A stretch of 64,000 bases of DNA from Actinophytocola sp044466355 (GCF_044466355.1 NZ_JBITMQ010000015.1:1-64000), one strand, 5' to 3'. Positions 17,563-26,228 are shown, counted from the stretch's first letter. Program-made: numbers and translations. The notes: generated from the sequence alone by a model not told the origin.

Positions 17563-18630
17563 TCAGGCTTCGGTGCCGAAGGGGGCCGTGAACCGGACGT
17601 CCCCTTCCACCATGTCGCGCATGTCCGGGATGCCGTTGCGGAACTGCAGCGTCCGCTCGATGCCCATGCCGAACGCGAAGCCCGAGTAGACGTCCGGGTC
17701 GATGCCGCAGGCACGCAGCACGTTCGGGTTGACCATGCCGCAGCCGCCCCACTCGACCCAGCCCGCGCCGCCCTTCTTCTCCGGGAACCACACGTCGGGC
17801 TCCGCGGACGGCTCGGTGAACGGGAAGTACGACGGGCGCAGCCGGATCTTGGACGTGTCGCCGAACATGGCCTTGGCGAACGCGTCCAGCGTGCCCTTCA
17901 GGTGGGCCATCGTCAGGCCCTTGTCGACGGCCAGGCCCTCGACCTGGTGGAACACCGGGGTGTGGGTGGCGTCGAGCTCGTCGGTGCGGAAGGTGCGGCC
18001 CGGGCACACGACGTAGACCGGCAGGTCACGCTCCAGCAGCGAGCGGATCTGCACCGGCGACGTGTGGGTGCGCAGGACCAGGCCGGAGTCGGCGGGCGCC
18101 ACGTGGAACGTGTCCTGCATGGTGCGCGCCGGATGGTCCTTCTTGAAGTTCAGCGCGTCGAAGTTGAACCACTCGGTCTCGACCTCGGGCCCTTCGGCGA
18201 TCTCCCAGCCCATGCCCACGAACACGTCCGCGATCCGGTCGGACAGCGTGGTCAGCGGGTGCCGGGCGCCGCGCGGGACACGGTCCCACGGCAGTGTGAC
18301 GTCGACGGCCTCGTCGCGGAGCACCCGCTCGTCACGGTCGGCCTCCAGCTGCACGCGGCGCTCCTCGAACGCCTCGCGCACCGCCTTCTGCGCCTCGTTG
18401 ACCCGCTTGCCCGCGTCGGCCTTCGCGTTCGGCGGCAGCGCGCCGATCTCGCGGCGGGCCACCATCAGCGGCGCCTTGTCCCCCAGGTGGGCCGGCTTGA
18501 CCGAGGCCAGCGCCACCAGGTCGCCCACGGCCGCGAACTCCTTGCGCGCCTGCTCCACGGCAGCCTGCAGCGTCTCGGGCGCGAGGGCCGCGACCTGCTT
18601 CGGATCGTAGGAGTCGTTGGCTGCGGACAT
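17563..18630 (-). CDS. pheS: Phenylalanyl-tRNA synthetase alpha subunit
   Basis: Catalytic alpha chain. The 355 residues have an N-terminal coiled-coil and the class II core: motif 1 HPLTTLSDRIADVFVGMGWE near residue 123, motif 2 FRTDELDATHTPVFHQVEG near residue 212, and motif 3 GFAFGMGIERTLQFRNGIPD near residue 318. The ATG at 18630 has only a weak upstream GGAG. No aminoacylation-sensing leader (T-box) was seen in the 168 nt upstream. Confidence 0.96.
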   Translation of the reverse strand: MSAANDSYDPKQVAALAPETLQAAVEQARKEFAAVGDLVALASVKPAHLGDKAPLMVARREIGALPPNAKADAGKRVNEAQKAVREAFEERRVQLEADRDERVLRDEAVDVTLPWDRVPRGARHPLTTLSDRIADVFVGMGWEIAEGPEVETEWFNFDALNFKKDHPARTMQDTFHVAPADSGLVLRTHTSPVQIRSLLERDLPVYVVCPGRTFRTDELDATHTPVFHQVEGLAVDKGLTMAHLKGTLDAFAKAMFGDTSKIRLRPSYFPFTEPSAEPDVWFPEKKGGAGWVEWGGCGMVNPNVLRACGIDPDVYSGFAFGMGIERTLQFRNGIPDMRDMVEGDVRFTAPFGTEA

Positions 18631-18798
18631 AGAGAGCTGGCTCCAGGGACGTTGCCGGATCGGAGTGCCCGCGCGTACGGCGAGCACAGTGATCCTAGGT
18701 GATCGGTCGATCCGGCCCGAACCCAGTTTCCCTTATCGCCGTCTTCGGGGGGAACGCGCCGACCGAAAAGCTGAGGTGTTTCCCGACCAGGCACGCAG

Positions 18799-19626
18799 CT
18801 AACCCTGATCGGGTGAACCGTGTGCACGCCACGCGCTCGCGTACAGGCAGACAGTCGCGGCGGTGGCCAGGTTCAGGCTCTCCGCTCTGCCGTAGAGCGG
18901 CACGCGGAGTGCCGTGTCGGCGGCGTGTTTCACCTCGTCGGGCAGGCCGTGGGCCTCACTGCCGAAGAGCCACGCCACCGGCGCGGGCGCGGTGGCCGGG
19001 GTGAGTTCGCCCTCGGCGTAGCCGTCGGTGGCGACCAGGCGCAGGCCCGCGGCACGGCAGGCGGCGAGGGTCTCGTCGACCGGCGCGCGGGCGATCGGCA
19101 GGTGGAAGACACTGCCGGTGGAGGCGCGGACGCACTTGCCGTTGTGCGGGTCGACGGCGTCGCCCGCGAGCACCACCGCGTCGGCGCCCGCCGCGTCGGC
19201 GACCCGGATGACCGTGCCCGCGTTGCCGGGGTCGGACACCTCGACCAGCACGGCGACCAGCGACGGCGTGCCCGCGAGCGCGGTGGCCAGCGGCACGTCC
19301 ACGAACGAGCACACCGCGACCACGCCCTGCGGTGTCACGGTGTCGGCCAGCCCGGCCATGGCGCGGTCGGTCACCGGGGAGACCACGACGCCGCGGTCGG
19401 CGGCCAGGCCGCGCAGTTCGGTGTCCCGGGCGGCGAACGCCTCGGTCACGAACAGCTCGTGCACCTCACCGGGCCACGTGAGCGCCTCGCGGACGGCCTG
19501 TGTGCCCTCCACGAGGAACCGCCCGGCGCGCTGCCGCCCCACTCGGCGCGACAGTGCCCGGGCAGCAGCGACCCGGGGTGTCCGTTCGGTGAACGGAGCT
19601 GCCCCGGGTCGTGGCGCGGTGCTCAG
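18799..19626 (-). CDS. SpoU/TrmH-family RNA 2'-O-methyltransferase (TsnR-like)
   Basis: SAM-dependent methyltransferase with a trefoil-knot fold. It shows all three family motifs: DPGNAGTVIRVADAAGADAV, LFGSEAHGLPDE and LNLATAATVCLY. An N-terminal substrate-binding domain contains FTERTPRVAAARALSRR and GRFLVEGTQAVREAL. It lies between rplT and pheS exactly as TsnR does in mycobacteria, suggesting 23S rRNA as substrate. The first ATG/GTG/TTG in frame (GTG at 19542) would remove conserved N-terminal residues, so I infer a CTG start at 19626 overlapping the rplT stop (CTGA), with AAGG 7 nt upstream. Confidence 0.85.
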   Translation of the reverse strand: MSTAPRPGAAPFTERTPRVAAARALSRRVGRQRAGRFLVEGTQAVREALTWPGEVHELFVTEAFAARDTELRGLAADRGVVVSPVTDRAMAGLADTVTPQGVVAVCSFVDVPLATALAGTPSLVAVLVEVSDPGNAGTVIRVADAAGADAVVLAGDAVDPHNGKCVRASTGSVFHLPIARAPVDETLAACRAAGLRLVATDGYAEGELTPATAPAPVAWLFGSEAHGLPDEVKHAADTALRVPLYGRAESLNLATAATVCLYASAWRAHGSPDQG

Positions 19627-20000
19627 GAAGCGGCCTTGCCCTGCTGGTCGGCGTTGGCACGCGCGACCTCGACGAGCGCGGCGAACGCGGCGGCGTCGTT
19701 CACGGCCAGCTCCGCGAGGATCTTGCGGTCGACCTCGACACCCGCGTTCTTCAGACCCTGGATGAAGCGGTTGTAGGTGAGGCCGTTCTGGCGGGCCGCG
19801 GCGTTGATGCGGGTGATCCACAGCTGGCGGAAGTCACCCTTGCGGGCACGGCGGTCCCGGTAGGCGTAGTTGAGCGAGTGGAGCATCTGCTCCTTCGCCT
19901 TGCGGTACAGCCGCGAGCGCTGACCGCGGTAGCCGCTGGCCAGCTCAAGGGTGGTGCGGCGCTTCTTGTGGGCGTTGACTGCCCGCTTGACGCGTGCCAC
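19623..20000 (-). CDS. rplT: 50S ribosomal protein L20
   Basis: A 125-residue large-subunit assembly protein that binds 23S rRNA. The sequence is unmistakable: ARVKRAVNAHKKRRTTLELA, then GYRGQRSRLYRKAKEQ, DRRARKGDFRQLWI and NGLTYNRFIQGLKNAGVE. The GTG start at 20000 matches the family N-terminus. It is the third gene of the infC-rpmI-rplT operon and overlaps the methyltransferase start. Confidence 0.98.
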   Translation of the reverse strand: MARVKRAVNAHKKRRTTLELASGYRGQRSRLYRKAKEQMLHSLNYAYRDRRARKGDFRQLWITRINAAARQNGLTYNRFIQGLKNAGVEVDRKILAELAVNDAAAFAALVEVARANADQQGKAAS

Positions 20001-20071
20001 GGTGCAAATCCGATCGATCTCGAGGGCGGCGATCCAGCACGCCCGAATTGGTCAGGGGAAACAGGGGCCGG

Positions 20072-20266
20072 TCAGCGACCGAGCAGCTTCTTCACGCGCT
20101 TGACGTCGGCCTTGGCCACCTCTTCGGTGCCCGACAGGCGGCGGGTCAGCGTGCTGGGCTTCTTCTCCAGCTTGTGGCGGAGGCCGGCCTGCTGACGACG
20201 GAGCTTCCCCTTGCCGGTGATCCGAATGCGCTTCGAAGTACCGGAGTGGGTCTTGTTCTTGGGCAT
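20072..20266 (-). CDS. rpmI: 50S ribosomal protein L35
   Basis: A 64-residue basic ribosomal protein with the family start MPKNKTHSGTSKRIRITGKG and the end EVAKADVKRVKKLLGR. It sits between infC and rplT, with 76 and 71 nt spacers. Its usual role is 50S assembly with L20. Confidence 0.98.
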   Translation of the reverse strand: MPKNKTHSGTSKRIRITGKGKLRRQQAGLRHKLEKKPSTLTRRLSGTEEVAKADVKRVKKLLGR

Positions 20267-20342
20267 GGTCTTGCCGTCTTCCTTGCGCGGTTGTGCGACC
20301 GGGCGTCTCGGAGCGAGGCGCCCGGCCCCTTGCGGTCAAGCG

Positions 20343-20897
20343 TCAGATCGTGTCGGTGCCCGCACTCGCCTTCGGGCGGGTCTTCTGGGACTTGTGCGGC
20401 GCCAACACCATGATCATGTTTCGGCCGTCCTGCTTCGGCGCGGCCTCGACGAAGCCGAGATCGGCGACGTCCTCGGCCAGCCGCTGCAGCAGCCGGAAGC
20501 CAAGTTCGGGGCGGGACTGCTCACGCCCGCGGAACATGATCGTCACCTTGACCTTGTTCCCGTGCTCGAGGAAGCGCATCACGTGGCCGCGCTTCGTCTC
20601 GTAGTCGTGCGTGTCGATCTTCGGGCGGAGCTTCTGCTCCTTGATCACGGTGAGCTGCTGGTTCCGACGCGACTCACGAGCCTTCTGCGCGCTCTCGTAC
20701 TTGAACTTGCCGTAGTCCATGAGCCTGCAGACGGGCGGGCGAGCCTGTGGGGCAACCTCCACGAGGTCCAGATCCGCTTCCTGAGCCAGCCGGAGCGCGT
20801 CTTCGATGCGCACGATGCCGACCTGCTCGCCACCGGGTCCGACCAGCCGGACCTCGGGGACTCGGATGCGGTCGTTGATACGTGTCTCGGAGCTGAT
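20343..20897 (-). CDS. infC: Translation initiation factor IF-3, ATC start
   Basis: IF-3 controls start-codon fidelity and 30S recycling. From the ATC at 20897 the protein has 184 residues: ISSETRINDRIRVPEVRLVG, then PPVCRLMDYGKFKYE and KIDTHDYETKRGHVMRFLEHG, with the rRNA-binding MFRGREQSRPELGFRLL. A consensus AGGAGG (20902-20907) precedes ATC by 4 nt and no ATG/GTG lies near. IF-3 genes characteristically use non-standard AUU/AUC starts for autoregulation, which supports this choice over an upstream ATG. Confidence 0.95.
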   Translation of the reverse strand: MSSETRINDRIRVPEVRLVGPGGEQVGIVRIEDALRLAQEADLDLVEVAPQARPPVCRLMDYGKFKYESAQKARESRRNQQLTVIKEQKLRPKIDTHDYETKRGHVMRFLEHGNKVKVTIMFRGREQSRPELGFRLLQRLAEDVADLGFVEAAPKQDGRNMIMVLAPHKSQKTRPKASAGTDTI

Positions 20898-21200
20898 GGG
20901 GCCTCCTCGGGCCGGGTTCGTCTTCCTCCTCCGCGACCTTCGCGGATCCCCATCAAGCACGAAACCCCGGTCGTCAGGTGACGAACGGGGCCCGATTCCG
21001 GTCACCTCGCCGCACCCGACGAGGAACCGCGCCCTGAGCACCGGAGCTGTCCGGCACAGGTCGCGGCGACCGGAACCCGGCCACTGTGTGACTCGGGTGG
21101 GAGCGGGGCTCCACTTGTGCAGCCCCGCAGGCGGGGCTGGTCGCGTCGTTCAGGATAACACCACGGCCCGACCGGTTGTTCCACCGGGCTGTATCTGACG
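20898..21200 (-). promoter_or_regulatory. infC operon leader with attenuator-like hairpins
   Basis: A roughly 300-nt non-coding leader. GCGGGGCT occurs at 21103-21110 and 21131-21138, both able to pair with AGCCCCGC at 21121-21128, giving mutually exclusive hairpins. Nearer the gene, 20965-20990 form an 11-bp stem (one wobble) with loop ACCT followed on the minus strand by TTTCGTGCTT, resembling an attenuator. On the minus strand a TATCCT -10-like box lies near 21156, and GGAAC-N18-GTT, which resembles a SigR/SigH-type promoter, overlaps it. Control by L20 or IF-3 is inferred from the operon. Confidence 0.5.
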
Positions 21201-21245
21201 GGTCGCTTCGCTCCTCCGCTAAGCCACCGTCTTCCCTCCTGCGCG

Positions 21246-21284
21246 CGGAGGTCCCTGGGCTCGTTCCTCGCGCATGGACCTCCG
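21246..21284 (-). terminator. Hairpin terminator of the two-component operon
   Basis: A perfect 9-bp stem CGGAGGTCC/GGACCTCCG with a 21-nt loop starts 6 nt after the response regulator stop. It lacks a T-tract. Its position separates this operon from the infC promoter. Confidence 0.5.
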
Positions 21285-21290
21285 TGCTCG

Positions 21291-21998
21291 TCAGTCCAGA
21301 CGGTGCCCGCTCCGTCGCTCCGCTCCCGCCTGCGCCCACTGGTAGCGCAGTTCCGGGCGTCCCACCTGACCATACCTCGGTTGCCGGACGGCCATCCCGT
21401 GGTCCGCGAGGTACTCCAGGTACCGGCGCGCGGTGACCCGGGACATGCCCAGCGCGTCCCCGGCAGCGCTCGCGGAAAGGCCCTCGTCAGCGCCCCGCAG
21501 CGCCGCCGCCACCGCGTCCAGGGTCGGTGCGCTCATGCCCTTCGGCAGCCGCGCGCCCTCGCTGCCGCGCAGGGTCGCGAAGAGGTGGTCCACGTTCGTC
21601 TGGTCGGCCTCCTCGGCCTGGTCGACGCCGTGCCGGAAGCGGGCGTACCGCTCCAGCTTGTCCCGCAGGGTCGCGAAGGTGAACGGTTTCAGCAGGTACT
21701 GCACCACGCCACTGGACACCGCGGCACGCACCAGTGCGAGGTCGCGGGCCGAGGTGACCATGATGACGTCGACGAGGCGCCCTTCCGCTCGCAGAGAACG
21801 GCACAGGTCGAGCCCGTTTCCGTCGGGCAGGTACTGGTCGAGGAGCAGCAGGTCCACGTCGAGCCGCCCGAGCGCCCGCCGCGCCTCCCCCGCCGAGTGC
21901 ACGACCCCCGCGACGGCGAACCCGTCGACGCGGTCGACGTAGAGCCGGTGGGCGTCGGCGGCCACCAGGTCGTCCTCGACCACCAGAACGGAGATCAC
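21291..21998 (-). CDS. CitB/DcuR-type response regulator
   Basis: A 235-residue regulator. Residues 1-120 form a receiver domain with acidic VVEDD, the phosphoacceptor Asp in LLLLDQYLPDGNG near residue 54, Thr in IMVTSARD and Lys in YLLKPFTFA. The C-terminal HTH (LSASAAGDALGMSRVTARRY, then LEYLADHGMAVRQ) is of the CitT/DcuR kind that controls dicarboxylate or citrate use. The GTG start overlaps the kinase stop (GTGA at 21995-21998). It probably activates the divergent dctA. Confidence 0.93.
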   Translation of the reverse strand: MISVLVVEDDLVAADAHRLYVDRVDGFAVAGVVHSAGEARRALGRLDVDLLLLDQYLPDGNGLDLCRSLRAEGRLVDVIMVTSARDLALVRAAVSSGVVQYLLKPFTFATLRDKLERYARFRHGVDQAEEADQTNVDHLFATLRGSEGARLPKGMSAPTLDAVAAALRGADEGLSASAAGDALGMSRVTARRYLEYLADHGMAVRQPRYGQVGRPELRYQWAQAGAERRSGHRLD

Positions 21999-23605
21999 GA
22001 CGACACCAAAGCAGTGGGAAGCCGGACGGTGAACACCGCACCCCGCTCCCCCTGGCCCACCTCGATGGTCCCGTTGCCGCGGCGCACCGCCTGCCGGACC
22101 AGCGCCAGGCCCAGGCCGCGACCGTCCGCCTTCGTGGACCAGCCGCGGTCGAACGCCACCTCACCGGCCGCGAGCCCGGGCCCGGTGTCCTCGACCCGCA
22201 GCAGCAACGCCCCGTCCTCGGTCCGTGCCGTGACGAACACCCTCGGCGCGTTCCCGCCCTCGATGGCCGCGTCGAGCGCGTTGTCGATCAGGTTGCCCAG
22301 GATGGTGACCACGTCCCTCGGCGCGATCGTGCCGCGCAGCACCGCGTCGTCGATCTCCGTCTCCGGCGTGATCACCAGCTCCGCGCCGCGTTCGTTGGCC
22401 TCCGCCGCCTTGCCGAGCAGCAACGCGGCGAGCACCGGCTCGGACACCGCGTTCACCACCCGGTCGGTCAGCTGCTGCGCGAGCGCCAGCTCGGCGGTCG
22501 CGAACTCGACGGCCTCCTCGTACCGGCCCAGCTCCACCAGCGACACCACCGTGTGCAGGCGGTTCGCAGCCTCGTGCGCCTGCGAGCGCAGCGACTCGGC
22601 GAACCCGCGGACCGAGTCCAGCTCGCCGGTCAGCGCCTGGAGGTCGGTGTGGTCCCGCAACGTCACGACCGTGCCGTGCGCGCTGTTGCCGGACCGGACG
22701 GGTGTGCAGTTCACGACCAGCACGCGCCGCTCGGTCAGGTGGATCTCGTCGCGGGTCGTGCGGTCCGGCGCCATGCTCGCGACCATCGCGGCGGGCAGCC
22801 CGAGGTCGCCGAGCAGCCTGCCCTCGACCTCCCCGGCCAGGTCGAGCAGCGCGCGGGCGCCGTCGTTGCACAGCGTCACCCGGCCCGCCTGGTCGACCAG
22901 CAGCAGTCCTTCGCGGACGGTGTGCAGGATCGCCTCGTGGTACTCCAGGCGCCTGCCCAGCTCGGCCGGACCGAGACCGTGCGTCTGGCGGGCGAGGCGC
23001 CTGCTCACCAGGTACGTGCCGGTCATGCCGGCCGCGAGGGTCACGAGCGCGACCACCACGAGCGGCACGAGCCGGTCGCGGACCTGCCCGGCGATCGCGT
23101 CGAGCGTGATGCCGACGCTGACCAGCGCGACAATCCGGTCGCCGTCGCGGACCGGCACCACCGCGCGGACCGACGGGCCCAGCGTGCCGGTGTAGGTCTC
23201 GGTGAACACCCGGCCTGCCAGCGCCTCGTCGATGTGGCCGAGGAACTTCTCGCCGATGCGGTCCGGGTTCGGGTGCGTGAACCGGCGCCCGTCCGTGTCC
23301 ATGATCGTGATGAAGTCGACGCCGGTGTCGTGGCGGACGCGCTCGGCGAACGGCTGCAGGATCGCGCTCGGTTCGTTGGCCTGGACGACGTCGACGACGG
23401 CGGGTGAGTCGGCGATCGTCAGCGCGACCGAGATGACCTCCTCGCGCGTGGAGTCCTCCGTCCGGCCCGCCACGTCCAGGTACGCGAGGACCGCACCGGC
23501 GACGACCAGCACCCCGACGATGATCACCTGGAGCACCAGCAACTGCCGCGCGAGGCTCCACCCCCGACGCTCACGTGTCATGCGCATCAGTGTGGCCCGC
23601 TTCAC
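21995..23605 (-). CDS. CitA/DcuS-type sensor histidine kinase
   Basis: A membrane kinase of up to 536 residues. A first transmembrane segment (VLQVIIVGVLVVAGAVLAYL) is followed by an extracytoplasmic PAS-like (Cache) sensor, a second segment (LVPLVVVALVTLAAGMTGTY), a cytoplasmic PAS domain and the kinase core. The phosphoacceptor is in LRSQAHEAANRLH. The N box is TILGNLIDNALDAAIEGG and the ATP-lid motifs are EDTGPGLA and GRGLGLALVRQAV. The start is uncertain: GTG 23605, ATG 23587 or ATG 23581. It is divergent from dctA, so it probably senses C4-dicarboxylates. Confidence 0.92.
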   Translation of the reverse strand: MKRATLMRMTRERRGWSLARQLLVLQVIIVGVLVVAGAVLAYLDVAGRTEDSTREEVISVALTIADSPAVVDVVQANEPSAILQPFAERVRHDTGVDFITIMDTDGRRFTHPNPDRIGEKFLGHIDEALAGRVFTETYTGTLGPSVRAVVPVRDGDRIVALVSVGITLDAIAGQVRDRLVPLVVVALVTLAAGMTGTYLVSRRLARQTHGLGPAELGRRLEYHEAILHTVREGLLLVDQAGRVTLCNDGARALLDLAGEVEGRLLGDLGLPAAMVASMAPDRTTRDEIHLTERRVLVVNCTPVRSGNSAHGTVVTLRDHTDLQALTGELDSVRGFAESLRSQAHEAANRLHTVVSLVELGRYEEAVEFATAELALAQQLTDRVVNAVSEPVLAALLLGKAAEANERGAELVITPETEIDDAVLRGTIAPRDVVTILGNLIDNALDAAIEGGNAPRVFVTARTEDGALLLRVEDTGPGLAAGEVAFDRGWSTKADGRGLGLALVRQAVRRGNGTIEVGQGERGAVFTVRLPTALVSS

Positions 23606-23733
23606 AACGATCTTCGAACGCCCGTCTACTTAATGAACAGAAACGTGACCCCGGTCATAGCGGTTCGGACAATCCCGATGGTCGCTGCGCAAGCTCCGCT
23701 CCGTCTGCCCACCAGTCCCTGCCAGGAGGTCTC

Positions 23734-25080
23734 GTGTCCAGCGTTGAACAACCGGCCCGACCACGTCGTCGCGACCGGACCCATCTCCTCTACATCGCCG
23801 TGGTGGTCGCGGTCGCGGCCGGCATCCTGATCGGCCTGGTGTGGCCCGAGGTCGGGAAGGAACTGAAACCGCTCGGCACCGGGTTCGTCAACCTGATCAA
23901 GATGATGATCAGCCCGATCATCTTCTGCACGATCGTGCTCGGGGTCGGCTCGGTGGCCAAGGCCGCGAAGGTCGGCAAGGTCGGCACCCTCGCCATCGGC
24001 TACTTCCTCGCCATGTCGACGGTCGCGCTGATCATCGGTCTCGTCGTCGGCAACATCCTGCACCCCGGCGAGGGGCTGCAGCTCACCGACAGCGTCCGCG
24101 AGGCAGGCCAGTCGCAGGTCAAGGAGGCCGAGGGCACGGTCGACTTCCTGCTCGGCATCATCCCGGAGACCCTGGTGTCGGCGTTCACCGCGGGTTCCGT
24201 GCTGCAGACCCTGCTGGTCGCGCTGCTGGCCGGGTTCGCGTTGCAGGCCATGGGTTCGAAGGGCGAGCCGATCCTGCGCGGCGTCGGCCACCTCCAGCGG
24301 CTGGTGTTCCGCATCCTCGCGATGATCATGTGGGCGGCGCCGGTCGGCGCGTTCGGCGCGATCGCCGCGGTGGTCGGCGAGACCGGCGTGGACGCGTTGA
24401 AGAGCCTCGCGATCATCATGATCGGCTTCTACGTGACCTGCCTGCTGTTCGTGTTCGTGATCCTGTCCAGCCTGCTGTGGCTGGTCGCGCGGATGAACAT
24501 CCTCACGCTGTTCCGCTACCTGTCGCGGGAGTTCCTGCTGATCCTGTCGACGTCGTCGTCGGAGGTGGCGCTGCCGAGGCTGATCGCGAAGATGGAGCAC
24601 CTCGGCGTCAGCAAGCCGGTCGCCGGCATCACGATCCCGACCGGGTACTCGTTCAATCTCGACGGCACCGCGATCTACCTGACCATGGCGACGCTGTTCA
24701 TCGCCGAGGCCATGGACGCGCCGCTGTCGGTCGGCGAGCAGATCGGGTTGCTGCTGTTCATGATCATCGCGTCGAAGGGTGCCGCGGGTGTGACCGGCGC
24801 GGGTCTCGCGACGCTCGCCGGTGGCCTGCAGTCGCACCGGCCGGAGCTGGTCGACGGCGTCGGCCTGATCGTCGGCATCGACCGGTTCATGTCCGAGGCG
24901 CGGGCGCTGACCAACTTCGCGGGCAACTCGGTCGCGACGGTGCTCATGGGCACGTGGACCAGGGAGTTCGACCGCGACCGGGCCAACCGCGTGCTGTCCG
25001 GCGAGGACCCGTTCGACGAGCGGACGTTGATCGACGACCACGCCGCGGCGCCACCCGCGGAGAAGGAACCCAGCAAGTAA
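23734..25080 (+). CDS. dctA: Dicarboxylate:cation symporter (DctA family)
   Basis: Membrane uptake carrier for succinate, fumarate or malate. The 448 residues have about eight transmembrane helices and two re-entrant loops. The family signatures TSSSEVALPRLIAKMEHLGV and TIPTGYSFNLDGTAIYLTMA lie near residue 270, and SKGAAGVTGAGLATLAGGL near residue 350. The GTG at 23734 has a good AGGAGG site 4 nt upstream. It is divergent from the CitA/CitB-like pair across 128 nt, which presumably holds the shared control region. Confidence 0.95.
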   Translation: MSSVEQPARPRRRDRTHLLYIAVVVAVAAGILIGLVWPEVGKELKPLGTGFVNLIKMMISPIIFCTIVLGVGSVAKAAKVGKVGTLAIGYFLAMSTVALIIGLVVGNILHPGEGLQLTDSVREAGQSQVKEAEGTVDFLLGIIPETLVSAFTAGSVLQTLLVALLAGFALQAMGSKGEPILRGVGHLQRLVFRILAMIMWAAPVGAFGAIAAVVGETGVDALKSLAIIMIGFYVTCLLFVFVILSSLLWLVARMNILTLFRYLSREFLLILSTSSSEVALPRLIAKMEHLGVSKPVAGITIPTGYSFNLDGTAIYLTMATLFIAEAMDAPLSVGEQIGLLLFMIIASKGAAGVTGAGLATLAGGLQSHRPELVDGVGLIVGIDRFMSEARALTNFAGNSVATVLMGTWTREFDRDRANRVLSGEDPFDERTLIDDHAAAPPAEKEPSK

Positions 25081-25084
25081 GCCG

Positions 25085-25110
25085 AAACGGCCGCCACCTG
25101 GCGGCCGTTT
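25085..25110. terminator. Bidirectional intrinsic terminator
   Basis: A perfect 11-bp stem AAACGGCCGCC/GGCGGCCGTTT with loop ACCT, A-rich on one side and T-rich on the other, fills the 31 nt between the convergent dctA and PPOX genes. Confidence 0.9.
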
Positions 25111-25111
25111 C

Positions 25112-25570
25112 TCATTTCCTGGTGCGGCGCCGGTGACCGCGGCCCTCGTGCCAGGACTCGATCACCAGGTGGTCCGCCGGGGTGCCGACGTAGGTCAGCA
25201 CCACCTCGTCGATGTCGATGCGGAAGTACCCGGCACCCGGCTCCGCCCCTTCCGCGGGTGGCGGGATCTCGACGACCCGGCCCGCGAGCTTGGCGTCACC
25301 GACCCACTGCGTCGGGTCCTCCGGCGGGTCGAGGGAGGGGCTGTGCACGGCGATGCGCGGATCGCGCCGGACGTCCCGCAGCTTCAGCGAGTCACCCATC
25401 ATGCCGATGGTCACGTCGTCGTTCTTGAAGTCCAGCTCGGAGCCGCTGATCCGCGGCGACCCGTCCTTGCGCAGGGTCGCGATGGTCTTGTGGATGCCCG
25501 CCGCGAACCGGCTCTTCACTCGTTCGGCGAACTCGGGCGCGTCCTTCTCGATGTCCTTCCAGTCAGCCAT
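25112..25570 (-). CDS. PPOX-class FMN/F420-binding split-barrel protein
   Basis: A 152-residue protein of the pyridoxamine 5'-phosphate oxidase-like split-barrel superfamily. It has TIATLRKDGSPRISGSELDF in strands 1-2 and GMMGDSLKLRDVRRDPRIAV in the cofactor-binding stretch. Actinobacterial relatives bind FMN or F420 and reduce small substrates; the substrate here is unknown. It is divergent from the TetR gene, with a palindrome between them, so it is the likely target of that repressor. Confidence 0.8.
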   Translation of the reverse strand: MADWKDIEKDAPEFAERVKSRFAAGIHKTIATLRKDGSPRISGSELDFKNDDVTIGMMGDSLKLRDVRRDPRIAVHSPSLDPPEDPTQWVGDAKLAGRVVEIPPPAEGAEPGAGYFRIDIDEVVLTYVGTPADHLVIESWHEGRGHRRRTRK

Positions 25571-25592
25571 GGCACCGATGCTACCGCGTTTC

Positions 25593-25606
25593 TGAACCGT
25601 GGTTCA
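25593..25606. promoter_or_regulatory. Putative TetR operator
   Basis: An inverted repeat TGAACC-GT-GGTTCA lies in the 44-nt space between the divergent PPOX and TetR genes. Size, symmetry and position fit a TetR-family operator controlling both. Confidence 0.6.
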
Positions 25607-25614
25607 ATAACACC

Positions 25615-26178
25615 ATGGCCCGCCCCCGCAAGATCTCCGACGACGAGCTGATGGCCGCGTGCGGCCGCGCGATCGGCAGGTACGGCCCCGGTTTCACGCT
25701 GGCGCAGGTGGCGGCGGAGGCAGGCGTCGCGGTGGGCACGGTCGCGGGCCGCTTCGGGTCGAAGCGGAACCTGCTGCTGGCGATGATGACCGCGGGCGCG
25801 GACGGCATGGCCCCGTGGCTGCGGGAGGCCGCTGCCGGACTCGCCCCACTCGACGCGATCAGGACGACGATGCTGGTCTCCGGCGAGGGCGTCGCCGACC
25901 CGGCCACGACGTCCAACCACCTCGGCCAGCTGGGGGTCGACCTCGCCGATCCCGAACTGCGCGCCGGTTTCGCCAGGATGCGGGCCGGTGTGCGCGAGGT
26001 GCTGGCGGAACTGTTCGCGGCCGCGGACCTGCCCGGTGCGCCCCCACCCACGCAGGCGGCCCGGATCATCGCGGCCATGGCGCACGGCGCGCTGATGGAC
26101 TGGGCCCTCGACCCGTCCGGCGAGTTCGCGGAGATCCTGGCCACCGACCTCGACGCGATCTTGAACACGTGGCGCTGA
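25615..26178 (+). CDS. TetR-family transcriptional regulator
   Basis: A 187-residue repressor. The N-terminal HTH spans residues 9-50 (TLAQVAAEAGVAVGTVAGRF, then GSKRNLLLAMM). The C-terminal helical domain should bind a small ligand. The ATG at 25615 is 9 nt from the palindromic operator, suggesting autorepression and a very short leader. Its ligand is unknown; the divergent oxidoreductase is the obvious target. Confidence 0.92.
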   Translation: MARPRKISDDELMAACGRAIGRYGPGFTLAQVAAEAGVAVGTVAGRFGSKRNLLLAMMTAGADGMAPWLREAAAGLAPLDAIRTTMLVSGEGVADPATTSNHLGQLGVDLADPELRAGFARMRAGVREVLAELFAAADLPGAPPPTQAARIIAAMAHGALMDWALDPSGEFAEILATDLDAILNTWR

Positions 26179-26228
26179 CGGTGCCAGAATTCCGGCATGC
26201 CTGACAGAATCGAGCACATCTCCCCGCG

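Noticed and set aside
14589..17591. A 1000-codon plus-strand open frame opposite pheT
   Set aside because: High GC leaves long antisense frames open. The composition is Arg/His/Gln-rich with no homology, and pheT on the other strand is certain.
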